A stretch of 64,000 nt of DNA from Kryptolebias marmoratus (taxonomy: Eukaryota; Chordata; Actinopteri; Cyprinodontiformes; Rivulidae), in the NCBI RefSeq assembly GCF_001649575.2, contig NC_051441.1:15720909-15784908 (forward strand). Reading direction: 5' to 3'. Shown piece after piece: positions 22,856 through 37,100 of the stretch (its first letter is position 1; each line of letters opens with the position of its first letter). The position numbers and the translations under genes were made by a program. Under the pieces are notes generated by a model. It was given only the letters and a program-made list of their open reading frames with translations, made no database searches and had not been told where the DNA came from.

Positions 22856-24876
22856 GCAAACCATGATCAGTAAATACAAATTAATGGATTATTGGCGTGA
22901 CACCAGAAACAAACAGGAAAATGCTGCTCAGGGCTTTTAGGATCAGTTCTACTAATTCAGTATCACTGTACATATTAGGACATAGTTAACCTTAATGTTC
23001 CACCTACTTCCATAGCAGTAAATTCTATATTGTTTACATAACAGGACTTGTCTCGGCTCTTTGAAGCAGAGCTTTGCAATCAGCAATGCCTGGTCTGCAA
23101 TCAGACCAGATTTATTACTGCATGCTAAGCGAACTCGAGTCTCTAAAAGAAAAAAAAAGATAAAACAACGATAAAGCAAACATCTCTTGTGTAGTTATTT
23201 AATGTTCCAGTCGTGTCTTTGATTGGTTTATGGTGCCATCTGCTGTACACATTTCCCTTCCTCCGGCGGAGTCTACATCCTGTTAAAAAGTAAACAATTA
23301 ACCGAAGGGATTATCGGTGCACAATTCCACTTCCTGTCTGGAATCTTTAGTGTGGATCAGATGAACACAGAAACTCACTGTCAGCACTCATCACTATGAG
23401 CTTTTAAAAAAGAAAAATGAGCGCATCGCTGTCCCTGCAGTATCTAAATGTCTCTGCAGTGGGTTCATGGGGAGTTCACTGACTCTGACAAGGGAGAGGG
23501 TGGGGGGAACACCCTACAGCCTGGGAATGCTAAATGAGAACAGTGGGATCACAGCGAGACCGGCGGCGGAGGCGGCGGGTCCAGGGTTTTGTGTTAAAAT
23601 GTAATGATTAAAGTGCAGAACAAAGTCGTTTCCTCTCCTGGCTCTTTTTGTTGGGAGGGTGGAGAGAGAAGCAGAAATGGGGGACTGGCTGTTGATAGGT
23701 GAAAAATCCCCCAAAAGTCCAAATTCAAGCTGAGAGATGCTGCAGACCCCACGACTTTATTATTTATATTTAAAGTTAATATTCAGTAACACAAATGTTT
23801 CAGTTTGCCTCACGGAGCTTGTGCAGGTAAATAATGAAATCCTGAATTGCTCAAAAAATGTAAAAACTGCTCGATTTTTAGAGGCTGGGGAGTGATGCAG
23901 GTGGTGGGTCAGATGGGTCTGAAACTCTGCTGAGACCTTTTTAGAAGTTAGTGTTCTCCCCATCTTTACTACCTTTAGGTCAGTCCAGCTCTCAGACAGG
24001 TCAGCTGTTGACACCAGCGTTGATAAATGACAGTGAGCGGATGAATCTTGCACTCCTTGTCTCCCTGGCAGACATCTCTTGCTGTAAGGTTCTGGTAGGA
24101 AAAGTTTGACCTCATGACAGCTTTTTAGTTTTCTCAATAGTAAGTTCACAAAATGACCACATTTGGGTTTTTCTTGCCTTACTCTCTGTTTCTGTCCTGA
24201 GGGGTTGAGATTCCAGAGGTGGCTCTGCACCCCTAAAACCTCCAACCCTTCAACCGCTTTCTTGTTTGCAAAGCAACACATAGTACCTTGTTTGTAAATG
24301 ACAAATGCTTCACATTTATATAGCACATTTTAAACCTCAGCCATGCTCCTCAAAGCACTTTATAATGGGTTTCTCATTCACTGTATAAACTATATGGGCT
24401 ACAACTGGACTACAGCTTCAACTCCTAGAGTTGGTGGCAAAGACACGTCACTAAAACCTTATTTTGCATCCACATTACAGTAATTAGGCACAAATTAACT
24501 CTTTTTTGTGTGTGTTTAGGCTAATAGTTGAGGCTGGAATCTATAGACGAGATCTTTTCTCCTCAATCTAAGCAGCACGTTCTTTATCGGTCTTACTCTT
24601 TTTAGCATGCGTGACTTTCTTAAAAAACGGTTTCACAGAAAAAGCTGCATATTCAGATTTGTGACTAGTTTATTACTAGTTTTGAGAAAAGGCTCCGTCA
24701 TAGTTAAGCAATAGAGTGCCATTAAAAACTGTCCACTGGTTCATGAGATATTTTGCTAACAGACACACTTGCAGAAACAGTTTCTACTTGCTTCTGCTTT
24801 AAACTAACCCCATGTCCATGTTGGTTTCTTATAAAAGCAGATCTCTGTTATGGTCCTGAATAAAACATACAGTGTG
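22856..24876. other. Intergenic with one long unexplained open frame
   Basis: Minus-strand frame 24326-23760 is open for 188 codons without a recognisable domain, His/Ser-rich toward its end. A family B repeat end (GTTCATGAGATATTTTGCTA) lies at 24740-24759. No other gene signal was seen. Confidence 0.4.

Positions 24877-24912
<36 letters not shown>
24877..24912. repeat. (CA)n microsatellite
   Basis: About 18 uninterrupted CA units, about 200 bp upstream of the baiap2l2 start codon. Confidence 0.95.
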
Positions 24913-24914
<2 letters not shown>

Positions 24915-25111
24915 AGCACAGGCCAGTGTGTTTTTATGGTTTAGCCGTATTTAATTATTTACTGCTGTCTTTCAGAGGCAGTACTGGTGTTGATTACCAC
25001 CGCACAGGGCTGCCTGCTCCCCTCGGCTCCTCATTCGGTTCCTTTTCTTCATCTCACACCGGCTGGACGTTTCAAGGTTCCCCCGGCTGCTGCGGGCTTT
25101 TAGATGTAAAC

Positions 25112-25165
25112 ATGTCAGGAATTAATGGTGATCAGCTGCACCGCTCCACCTTGGGGATTTACTCG
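25112..25165 (+). CDS. baiap2l2: baiap2l2 exon 1 (coding part)
   Basis: 18 codons from ATG to TCG|GTGAGT, phase 0. It encodes the start of the IMD (QLHRSTLGIYS). Confidence 0.88.
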
Positions 25166-28100
25166 GTGAGTAACAGGTCGAGTCAGCAGCTCTTTGTGAG
25201 AGTTCAGATTAAACAAACTTGATTTTTTTTTACCATTATTATTATTATTCAGGAGGCACTTGAAGGAAAAATGGGTCAGTACAGTTTCCAGATAACGAAA
25301 GCTCCGTTTAACTCTTATTCTGCTGAACAAACTTGTTTTCTGAGTCTAAAGCATTAAGTTTGTTCAGACTGAATTAAAAGTGTAGTTTACGGATCCCTCT
25401 TTTGGTGAGCTAGACCAACTTTTCAAAAAAACAAAAGTCTGTCAACTGATTGAATGTGTTTGTGCTTTTCAAAACAGAACTTGACTGATGAGTTCAACCC
25501 AAGTTTGCTAAATCTGGTTTCACTGGGAAACAGCTACGCCCAGGCTTTCAAAGGTAAGACAGACAGGAAAAAACTGCAGGTATTTTCCATCTGAGTTTCA
25601 CAAACAGAGAAAGAGATTTTGGTTATTTTCTGGCAAAGGCGGAGCATTAATGTGTTCATTCGTCTGTGCAGTTAGCAAAATATCTCAAGAATCACTGAAC
25701 AAATTTTTATAAAACCCAAAGAAAGAAATCACTGGATTACCCTCTACAACTGCTTGTCCTTTGGAGTCAGCCTGATTCAAAATGGCCACCACAGCCAACT
25801 GACCTCAAAAAACAGAAAAAATGTTTATAACTCAGCCACTATTATTGATATTTACTTTAACTTTGGTGTGGCAGGAGCTGTGACTGATACCCAACATATA
25901 GTCTGAGCACTAACAGGCTGCAGAAGATCTTTGTTTAATATTTTGCCAATAACTGCTGAAGACAACTCTGTCTCTTTGTTAACAAATTATCTCACGAACC
26001 AGGAAACAGATTGTAATGAAATACCCAGGAAATAATTACTGGATGTACATCCTCAGCTGATTAACTTTTGGAGCAAACCGAACTCAAGATGGCCCCTACA
26101 GGCTATTGACCTTAGAAAACACAAAAGTGGCTATAATCAGTCAGTTTTACAGATATTGTACAAAGGCTTGGTCTGTTTGTAGGTGAGAGTTAATCACAAC
26201 ACTCCTCATTGTGCAAACCATTTTCTTAAAACTTCTGCATTAACTGTTGGAGCCAACCTTCTTTGTCTGTTAGCAAAATATCTTACAAATCACTTGATGG
26301 ATTTTAATGAGCCTTTCAGAAAATAATCACTGGATATACATCTACAACTGATTAACTTTTGGAATAAGTCCAATTCAAGATGGCCACTACAGCTAATCAA
26401 CATTAGCCAACAAAAGAATGGCTGTAACTCAGTCAGTGTTACAGACATTGAGCTAAAATTTGACATGGTAGTAGCTGAAAGTCATTCCTAACATATACTC
26501 TGAGCATAGCATCTCATAATATTGCATAATGTTATTTTTAAGGTTTGACCTAAAACAACTACGGTGCTATCATTTTTCAACATTTGTATTCCAATGATGA
26601 TAAATCTTTACTGTAAATTGAAAAAAATAAATAAACAAATTAAAATTCATCATTTTCACAATGTTAGATAAAGCTTTGCTCACGTGTTTGTGGTCGGTCT
26701 TTGCTGCAGCCTCAGCTGTCCAAAAATAAATGTTTTTTTTTCTCACTAAAACTGGGACGAGTAGAAGAGGGATCACTCTGACTTTATCAAGCGCTCAGGT
26801 CATTAAAGCAATGTCACGCTGAACTTTTAACAAAATGGGATCTGACACCTATGTTGAAATAAAGCAGCAGCCAGGTGGTAAAACATGCACAGAGCTAACA
26901 GTCAGGATGTATTTGGACCTCCTGAAGACACTATAAAATCTAACTGTGCGAGCTAAATGAAAGGGCTTCATTTTTACTCTAAAACTAGTTGTTTTACTGA
27001 CATCACTTCAAGTTATTTCAATTAAAAATGTCTTGTAAATTTTAGATAATTTGATAAATTTGGATTTGAGAACTGGCTGACTTGTTTGAGAAGTTGTTTA
27101 AACTTGCAAATCTTTAATCCTGTTCAAATTGTTTTTTTTCTTACTGTGATGGTTTAGATGTTTAATAGTGTGGTTCTATAGAAACGTTATGAACTGTTCA
27201 TATCTTACCTGTAGTAGATAGCTCTTTGAATGAACTCAGTTTGGAGAAATAAAGTGTAATTTTGACCAGATTGACGAGGTAAAGGCTCCTCAGTAGAGAG
27301 CGAGGACAAAAACAGTGATAACAAAACAGTTTTAATCCAACCACCTGCCTGACGCAGCATAAAAGTGACCTAAATTATTAATTTGGTTTGGCGTATGATT
27401 TCATTTTTATATTTTTTTTGGTATTTTTTATTTTTTTTTATCTCACATTTGTGTTCTTTTCTGAAGTACTTTAGAAATAATTTGTCACTCTGACCAAAAA
27501 GCCTGAACTGAAACAACAAACAGGTTAAAACCATTTTTACAGTGTGGTGTTTGTCAAAAAGAGGCTTAAACCCTTGACTTTTATTTCATCCTGTGATGTT
27601 TTTTGTACGTTTCAAACTTAATGCAGAAATAATGTGTGTAGAAGCTTTAACTCTAACAGGGTCATCATTGTCCTTTCAGCTCTCGCTGTCTGCAGTGAGG
27701 CCTACTTCAACGCACTTTCAAAGATCGGAGAGAAAGCCTTCGACACAGCGGCGTCGCGCTCTCTGGGTAAGTGGACGCAGGAGCTCAGCTCACCAGGATG
27801 TGAGCAAGTTTGTCTTCATGGTCATTCATTAAACATAGAGCTCCTCCGCATCATAAAGATCAAAGTTTATCCCCAGGCGGCTCTTTATTACCCACCATGA
27901 CCAGTGTTCCGTTGCGTTTGGTCTTCGATGACACATTTCAGGAAGGTTCTGCTTTTCCTCCACGGGTATAGCAGCCAGTGGTGGTCAAACGTGGTCAAAC
28001 TGTTCACCGAGTTTCCCATACTTGACGTTCGAAGCTTTGATTAATTATGATCTGAATGTGCCTTCATGTGGCAGCTCTGATGTCAGTACGCAACATGAAT

Positions 28101-31100
28101 AATGGATGATGACAGGCAGCAGGCCGTTCTTCACTCACTTAACCCAAATTCATTAAGACAGAGGTATGCCAGCTTAAACAGCTGCTGCTGAGTACACCGG
28201 GCAGAACAACTGTTCTCCCAAAGGGAACGATTCCAGGACTTTCTTTGGAAACCACCGCAGACTAGCTGGAGAAGTTACCTCCTTCCAGGTCAGCCTGCAG
28301 GGTTTCAAAATGTGACATAAAACAGGAATTAAACACGTCAAGCTCTTATCAGATGCTTTGACTCCACCTCTGACCTTAGATTAGCAACACAGGAACACGT
28401 ATCTCCAAAGAAGACAGACAATAAAACTTCTCAGATAGTTTCATTGGAAGCAGCCGGGATAAGAGCCAAAACCAAACAAGGAAGCTATAAATCAGGAAAC
28501 TACAAAATTACACAAGGAGGCGTTAGATCAAACATGTTGGAAATATTATGTTTTACGGGGTTATCAATGAGATTTCGCTTTATAAATGTATCACAGATTA
28601 TTAGTTTTAACATCACAGCTTAATATTTAATGAAGGAATCTGTTTATCTTTTAAGGAGATGTTCTTATTCAGCTATCAGAGAACCAAAAGAGACTCACCT
28701 TAGAGCTGGAGGGTGTGGTGAGTTACATCATCAGAAACCCAAAGTGCTTTATTTTCCCATGTGTTCACAGCAGTATGACTTGGTGTCTCTTGTTCTAGTT
28801 CCGCTGGTTCAGTACGGAGGTTCTTCAGGTGATGGAAAACAACGTCCGACTGGATAAAGGTTACATATCAGTGAGTGAGAACCAAGCTACTCTAAAAATG
28901 AGCAGCCGAAGCACATGTTTGATGTACATATTTAATAGTTTTCCTCACACTAACGTCAGTATTTTCAGAATCAGGGGCCTTTGAGCTACAAGCTAACCCA
29001 GCTGTCTCTCTACAATCCAGTCCTACATTGATTAAATGACAAAAAAATAAATGCTTGAACTTGAAAGAAAAATGTAACATTCTGGGGAAACCTTTTCCAA
29101 CAGTTTCTTGTTCATTCAGCGTTAATTAATTGAGTGTATGTCTCAAGAAATTGTTGCAAAGTAACAACTCAACATAATAACACCTGCATGATATATCAGG
29201 ATCTGTTAGGGATCTATGGTTGGAGTGAATTATCTCATTTATTTTTGTGACAATGTAGCTTCCCATGCTTTAATAATGAATGATAACACAAAAGACTTAA
29301 CATGTGTGTGAGTGCTCGCTGGATGGGGGTAAATTCACACGGATGTGATGCGAACTGTTGCACAGGACAGCAGGGTGAAATATGAGAGAGAGGTTCATAA
29401 CCAGGCAGCGGCTCGGGCGAGGCAGAGGAGCAGAGGAACCAGCAAGGTTGGTGTGTTTCTCTACTGCCTGCTCTTTTTCTTACTCCTGCAGGGAAATCTG
29501 CCAGCACAGCTGAACATGTGATGTTTGTGTCCTTGCTCAGAGTTGTGTGTGTGTGTGTTTGTTTATGTGTATCCTCAGGACGGTAGTGGGTTTGTGCACT
29601 TCCTCAGGGAGAGCTACCAGGAGGCTTTGGGCGAGGAGGAGAGGAGGTACCGCTTCCTGGCTGAGAAGCACTGCGGCCTGGTACACTTCATCGCCCACCT
29701 TATGAATAAGGTATGCAGAGTATTTCAACCTGCATCGGTAAATTCAATATTTTCAAAGTTGCTTTGGTTTATAGACTGAAAGCGCCACGTTGCTTCTTAT
29801 TAAGTTTTCAACTTTTTAAATTTGTAGCAAATAACCAACCCCTGCCTCTGCACCTTTTCGTGTCAAGCTAATGAAAGATAAACAAGAAAAAAAGGGATTA
29901 AAACAAAGTAATAAGATAAGAAATTAAAGGCACATTATATATAGGCATAACGGCACACATGCCAAGCCCCATCATTGTGATTATGAATAATTAGATAATC
30001 TGGGACAGAACAAGATTCCAGCTTATTTCGGACAATACTGGCTGAAGGCAGCTTGAGTTTTTTCCAGTTTAAGAACATAAAGGACCTCTTTAATCCAGCC
30101 TGCATATGTAGGTGGAGCTGCAGATTTCCAATTCAACAGTATTAGCCTCCTGGCCAACAGTGTTGTGAATGCTATTAGGTCCTTTTAAGGGAGTAAGTGG
30201 AGTAGGCCACACCTCAAACAAGGCAGTTAAGACACTAGGAGCAATATCCTCTCCAGTTATGTTAGACAACGTGAGAAAAATTTCAGATCAGCGCTTCTTC
30301 ATGGTGGGACATCTCCAGAACGTGTGAGTAATTTACCATGTCCTGTCGGCATCATTCGCACAGAGAGGAGCCTGGCTTTGGAGCGGTGATCTCGATGCAG
30401 GATCCTACACTTCATTAAACTGCACCAAACACAGACTGAAGATCTAAAACCTCCCTCCCAAACGCCGTCTGATATCAGCATTACGATCCTTGTGCAAACC
30501 ATTACAGCGGGTGTCATACAAGCAACAAGAGATGCTTAAATTAGAAACCATAATAAAACAAAATGAATTCATGAGGCTTTATTGGTCTGTGTGGATGATT
30601 TTATAACCAGCTACATCACAGCAACTTTCAGCAAGAGGGATTCTCTGTTAACAGATTGTTCATCTGAACTTTGGACTTCTTTTTTTATGACACCACAGTG
30701 CTAAAGTAATCAAACGTTTTACGACGGCTGAGAATTTTGGGGGCAGTAAAAACAAAACGGACTGCCACTCTTAGCTACAGATCACCATGACGAACACAGA
30801 CACAGTATAATATTTACCATTGCACTTTGATTCCTGCTTGCTTCGGCTGGTAATTGGGCCGTCGGGAAGCGCTTTAAAAAACCTGCATCAGAAAATGAGC
30901 TGAGATGTGCACAGACCCTATTTGGTCATGCATCAAAACATGTTGAGTTCATGAAGACCTCTGCAGTGAAAAAAATAACTTCCTGATGCTGCCCTCGTGT
31001 GATAGCAGGGGTACTGTGCAAAACGCAGCTGATGTGCCGTCACGTGAAGCTACGGAAACCAGCAAGTGCCAAGTGTTGAAACAAAAATAATGTCCAATTC

Positions 31101-34100
31101 TTTCAGTTTTGGACAGCCCTCCAGGGCAGCCCTGGTCCTGGAGAGCCACTATCCTGCATGTTTTACTTGTTTCCCTGCTCCAACACACCTGATTCAGAGG
31201 TTAAATCACCTCTTCATGTTCTGCAGAAGCCTGTTAATCACCCATTGATTCAGATCAGGTGTGTTGGAGCAGAGAAACAAGTAAAACCTGCAGGATAGTG
31301 GCCCACAACGACCAGGGTTGCCCAGATGCTAACAATGACACTGACAACAAAAATGAATGGGAACTCTTTGACTGGTAGAGCAGAATGACCTCATTCCTTA
31401 TAATCCATTCATGTTTCTCCAATAGTTTGTTTCCAATTCCATTCCAACCAGCGAGCACTTCCAACAGCAGAACTGTGCCGAGTCCACCGTTCCTAGGAGC
31501 TAAATGAACTGCCGGCAATCTGAGGGTTGAAAGAGCTCCGTATATTTGGGTGTTGGGTGACACCTTTAAACAAAGTTCACCTTTTTATTCAGCGATCATG
31601 TCAAAAAGGCTGAAGGTGATAATTCTGCGATGATATGTCGGCCTTTAGAACACGTTGAACCTCGTGGGAAAGTCCAAATGAAATGTCTACTGGCTACATC
31701 TGAGTTGATAAAATCATGAGTCTGTCCTCATGTTCTCATTTGTTTGGATGTCCTGGAGACTCTGACACAGATAGAGAATATCCTGGTTAGAAGAAATTCC
31801 TGATTGGTTCATTTTTTTTACCCGCAAGACAAAACAACATGCAGCTCCTGGATGGAAACAAGGTTGTTTTTTGCATTTTTCTCTTGTATACATTGTTATA
31901 TAACATATATTGTACATTTTTTAAATATTCTTGGGCTTTTTTTGAATACTGTGAAGGTCTGACAGTTTGCCACTGCAGTTACTGTTTATAAGCACAAGGC
32001 TACAGTAGATTTGAAAGATAAACAAAAAATATATATATTTCTTTGACACCCAACCTCTTTTTTTTATTCTGACACACTGACTTTGTGCAAACCAACCCTT
32101 ACAACCATTTTAATATTCTTAATGCCTAGGAATAATGCATATATGTTTTATAGTAACCACTGAACTGAACATGTCGGACAAATACATTATTTTTACTCAA
32201 AAAGATGGATTTCAAAACCCCATTTTTCCTCCAATGTTGTATTTTTGATCAGAATAGAGAAACCAAAAGGGCAACAGTCAGAAATGTCATGCTGATGATG
32301 TGTTCTCACAAAAGCAACAAGAACAATACAGTAAATTACTTCAAATTAATTCATATTTAACTTTCTGTGTTCTGCCGCAGACAGGAGGAACTCTCCAGCA
32401 TAAAGCCGATTCCTGGACGGAGGCGATCGGCGCCACGAGACGACCGGAGGTCAAACGACCCCCTTCTGTGGAGAACACTGTGAGTTCTCCCAAAGCAACA
32501 AGTTCAGTCAGTAAATCATTCATACAGGGCTGGAGAGCTTTCCAAATATGTATCGTTTTGTCTTCGGGGAGGAAACAGAGTTAAATCTGTTCAGGTTCCA
32601 GCTTATAAAACTAAATAACAGTTCAGATTTTTTTTGTTTGTTTTACTTTATTTCCTAGTTGTTGAATAAATAAGAATTTTTGAAGCAAGTATTAGATAAG
32701 TAAAGAAAACATTGTGGTATAAGTGAGAAGTTCATAACATCAGCACAAAGGCACAAGGTTATACGAAAACCAATAAACTGCTAGAATGATAATTAAGTTG
32801 CAAGGGTGCCCCCTGGTGGTTGGTGTCTGATTAAATTAGAATAAACCGACCTCTGGCTACAGGTGCAATTTGGGTTACAAAAAGAGAACAATTTGGCTTT
32901 CAGCTGCTAAAAATCGTTTATATATTTCAATAATTTTGTTATGGTCTTTGCATCTAAACCCTTTATAAACTGAATATAAGCTGACAGCTTTGCATTTTTA
33001 AAGGATAATTCACAATCTGGAGCCATAGGATTCACATGACAGCTGCAAACACTGTTTAAGTAAACAACAAAGAAGCTCTGAAATAAACCCAGACCGTCTG
33101 TTCGTCATCTGGTAGGCGACACGGCCGTGAACTCCACAGATCCCTCCGTAATAACAATCAGAGGATTAACTGTGTTTGCTTTAGTCTGATGTGGGATTTA
33201 TGCATGTAAGTCACTTCATGCAGTCTTATGAGCCACAGTCGTCGGTGCCACATTTACATACCTCTGCACACAGTCGGGCTATTTACACTTTCCTGTTTCT
33301 GGTCTTTAATTGACAGCTGGATGTGGAGCAGATTTTAAATGGTATTGTGGAACTATTGGTTCCAGATTGCATGATTAAGAGTTCATTTTTTAGCTGAAAA
33401 CTGCAAATCTGTCAGTGCTGCTGTCATCTATAATGTGTTTACAAGAAATAGCTTCTAATCTCAAAAACTGCCAATGCTGTTTGTGGCAGAAAATATGTAA
33501 AAACGATCATTCAAATCTTTTGAAGTGGGGTTTTGTGTTACGAATCATTATCTTACCTGATGTAGATAGCTCTGTGAACGAGCTCAGTTTGGAGCCTTTC
33601 GCTCGTCAGAATTAAACTGTTTTTCCTAGATCAGGTCACTCAAAGAGCTATTTACAACAAGTAGGATATTTATTGTTTATAATCTTCCTACAGGGCCCCA
33701 CTTCTTATGATTTGTCCCATCCTTTTAAATTGTAGCAATAAAACTAACTTTGCATGTTTTTCTGTAGCATGTTAGCTGTCACTAGGAGCTGTGCTCTCTG
33801 GAGTTCACATTATGCTGACGGTTGCAGTGATCACTGGTTGATTATGTGTTTGTAAAATGTTTGTAGGTGGGAATGCGAGCAGAAGACCAAAGACAGATTC
33901 GAGAGGCGCTGGGTAAAATACCATCAAGGGGTGAGTCATTCAGTGACGAAGAATGTTGCTTCACTTACAGCATGTTTAAACGACAAAACAACTTTCAAAA
34001 GTGCCATTTTCAAGCTCCCACAATGCTTTTCACTCACTACTTGTTTGTCTTGTTTCAAAATATCTGTTTCTTTCATTCATTTTATCTGTAAATTACTATC

Positions 34101-37100
34101 ATTCCACTGCAGCTCTTATCACTTTTAGCCTTGACTTTATCAGATGTTTTATAACTCTTTCAGCCTATTTCAGCCATTATTACTGCCTCCATCTTTCTTC
34201 ATAATTTTGCTCATTACGAGCTCATTACTCGTCATTTGCCCTCCCTCTGCAGAATGTCTATCCAGTCATTGGCTTGCTTATCTCAAGTCAAAGTAGCAAG
34301 AAGCAACGACGCTCCCTCTCATCAGAGTCAACTTTCTCCTCTCCTGAAACGCTGCAAACAGCAGGCTTGCTGCCTGTCGCTGCCAAACTTGCACTCACTG
34401 GAGAAAAAACAAGGCACCTCGTTGAGAACAATCAAATTATCTAAATCCCCCGCTGCGGAAACAAAGAAAATTAAGACGGAGCCGAATATTTAGTAGTCTG
34501 CTCACAGTTAGAAATGTCAGGATCAAAACGCGTGTAATTATGAATGTCAGTGAAACTGAATTTTATCATTCAAATTACAATTTATTTTGCAAATAAAGCC
34601 CAGTCATTTATATCCTATTTTTCTGAAAAGAAATTATCCTTTATCGTGTAATAGACAGGTTTATCAGCCGCCGTATGCTTCAGTAAACTGCTCCCTCTGC
34701 CTTTTTTCTCTCTCTCGCTCTCTTTCCTTTAGCCCCGTCTCCGCAGGGAAGCATTTCTCTCTCTCGGGGTGACAGTGGAGGTATAATGATGAGGGCCAGG
34801 GTGGCACACCAGCCTGCTGGCTTCAATCCAACCTTACTGCCCTTCTCCAGGGGAGCGATCATCACTGTGCTGGTCCGACAGCCCAGGAACGGCTGGCTGT
34901 ACGGATGTGCTGAGGGCAGCTCGAGGTGTGAGACGTTCAGCTGTGACTGTGTTTGTTTTTGAATGAATGTAAGAGCATCTGTCTAGAGATACATGCTATA
35001 TATTTATTAGTGAGGATATTTAGGTAGATTTGTAGAAGTAAAAAATAATGAAGAATGTAAGAAACAATGAGGTTCTATTTTCTTTTACAACAAACCTTTT
35101 TCTGGCCCATCACTGAGTTTGATAAGTCTTTTCCTGCCACAATCTTCAAGGTGTGAAACTACTGTTCTCCTCTTTCCTTTGTTTTCAGTCAGGGATGGTT
35201 TCCAGCTGCGTACGTGGAGCCAGTGTCTGATCCTCCAGCGCCAACTAGCTCCCGGTAAACATCAAATCAAATGGTTTCAAACAGCCTTACGCAACTGTTG
35301 ACTCTTTTGGAGGGCAAGTCCTCTGCAGCTGCAGTATGATATGAGAAACACTGCTTTACTATGCTGTTTTAGCCACAAGGAATGACAAAAAAAATAGACA
35401 AAACAAAGGACTAAACTTGCTGCCTCATGTTTGCCTTAAATGATACAGAGTAGTCCTGAGGCTGTCCCTATTATTTTTGGGGCTAATAGTTTTAAAACGG
35501 GGTCAGCATGAAACTTAGGCCGGGAGTGATAAAATGAACTACTTAAGGTATTTGGGTGACCCATCGCTGGGAGGAAACAGCGTCAGAGCTGTTAAACTAA
35601 AACTCCACAATGGTTACTACTGCGGACATGAATCGTCGCCGTAACTTAATGCACAGAGTTTAAATTACGCTGGGAAACGATGGGACAGAGCAGAACCCTT
35701 GACCCTCACAGTGAGGGAAGCTGATGGCTTTGTTTTTGCTGTCAGAGGCACTTTCGTTGGCATGGTTCAGCTTATCCCCTCAGAGGACAGAGCAAAGCTG
35801 TTCTGATTGATCATAGAACACCTAATTAGAGGGAACGTTTTGGAAGAGTGGTGCTCCATCCTTTTGGTAAAATTCCAAAAACTTTAAAACAAATTTCCCC
35901 AATTGGACAATAAAGTATGCTATATATTTTTTTAATATTATAATGTATTGCATTGTATTATACCATATCATACTGCATTGTGTTACAATGTTTTGTAACA
36001 TATTGAATGGTGCCACTTTATATGGTATTATATTGTTTTGCAGTGCATGGTACCATTTTATATTGTAATAGATTGTATTAATAGTAATAGTACTGCATTG
36101 TATCGTACAGTACTGTAGCATACTATGTTGTATTGCATTGTATCATCCTATATTGCGTTATTTCATACTATATTTTGCTAGATTATATAGCCCTATATAT
36201 TATATTGTATTGTACTGCATCATGTTGGATTAGATTGCATCATTTCATATCATCAAACTCCCATGAAGCTGCATTCAAGTTAATTTTATTTTACATCTAC
36301 ATATCACTTATGTGAAATTTCTTTCAATAACTATCAATAACATTTAGTAAACTAAATCTAGTTTACTTAATTTATGTGTTTACAATAGATCAAAAGAATG
36401 TTTTAAAAAAAAAAACACATTACATGAATAAGAATTTTGACTTCTCTAACAAGCAAAACACCTGAACAGGATTTTTTGTTTTCATCATTCCAGGACCTCC
36501 ACGCTCCGAAGCAGCAGCAGTATGAGCAGCTTGTTGGACCAACCAAAAATCAGAAACAGCAGCAGCAGCAGTATGAACAGCATGTTGGACCAACCAAAAA
36601 TCAGAACCAGCAGAACCAGCAGCCATAGCAGTAGCAGCAGCAGAGCCCCACCTCCTCCACCTCCACCACCACTGCAGTCTTCATCTGTGAGTAGACATTT
36701 GGTCATCGTCCAATCATACAAACAACAAAAGGGCTGAGCTTCACTCAGAAAACTCTGTATGAAGTATGATCCATGACTCACTCAAGCTCCTACCGACAAA
36801 GGAATCCCTTTTTGATGACTGAGGGTTAACCTGAGCAAGGCTCTGAAATACCAGTAGCCAAAATGAGCCGTGAGTTGTTTGTTCTGTTGCTTTTTTCACC
36901 ATAAATCATGTGCTAAAATCCTGATATCATAGAAGAATTATAACTACAAACCCTTCTTCCACCCGCCTGGTTCAGAATGGACTGTTTGTAGTGCTGAAGA
37001 TAAAAGAGATTCATTGTTAGCCCAGAGGTTTTTTGTTAATATTGAATTTCTGCTTACCCAAAGCACCCTGGATAGTGTGTTACTCATGAATTAGCCCCTT

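Noticed and set aside
34253..34495. Possible extra baiap2l2 exon after a good CTCTGCAG acceptor, open in two frames for 60-80 codons
   Set aside because: Exon 9 leaves one base over; in that phase this segment hits TAG after about 14 codons, whereas exon 10 at 34733 joins in phase and gives the expected SH3 linker.
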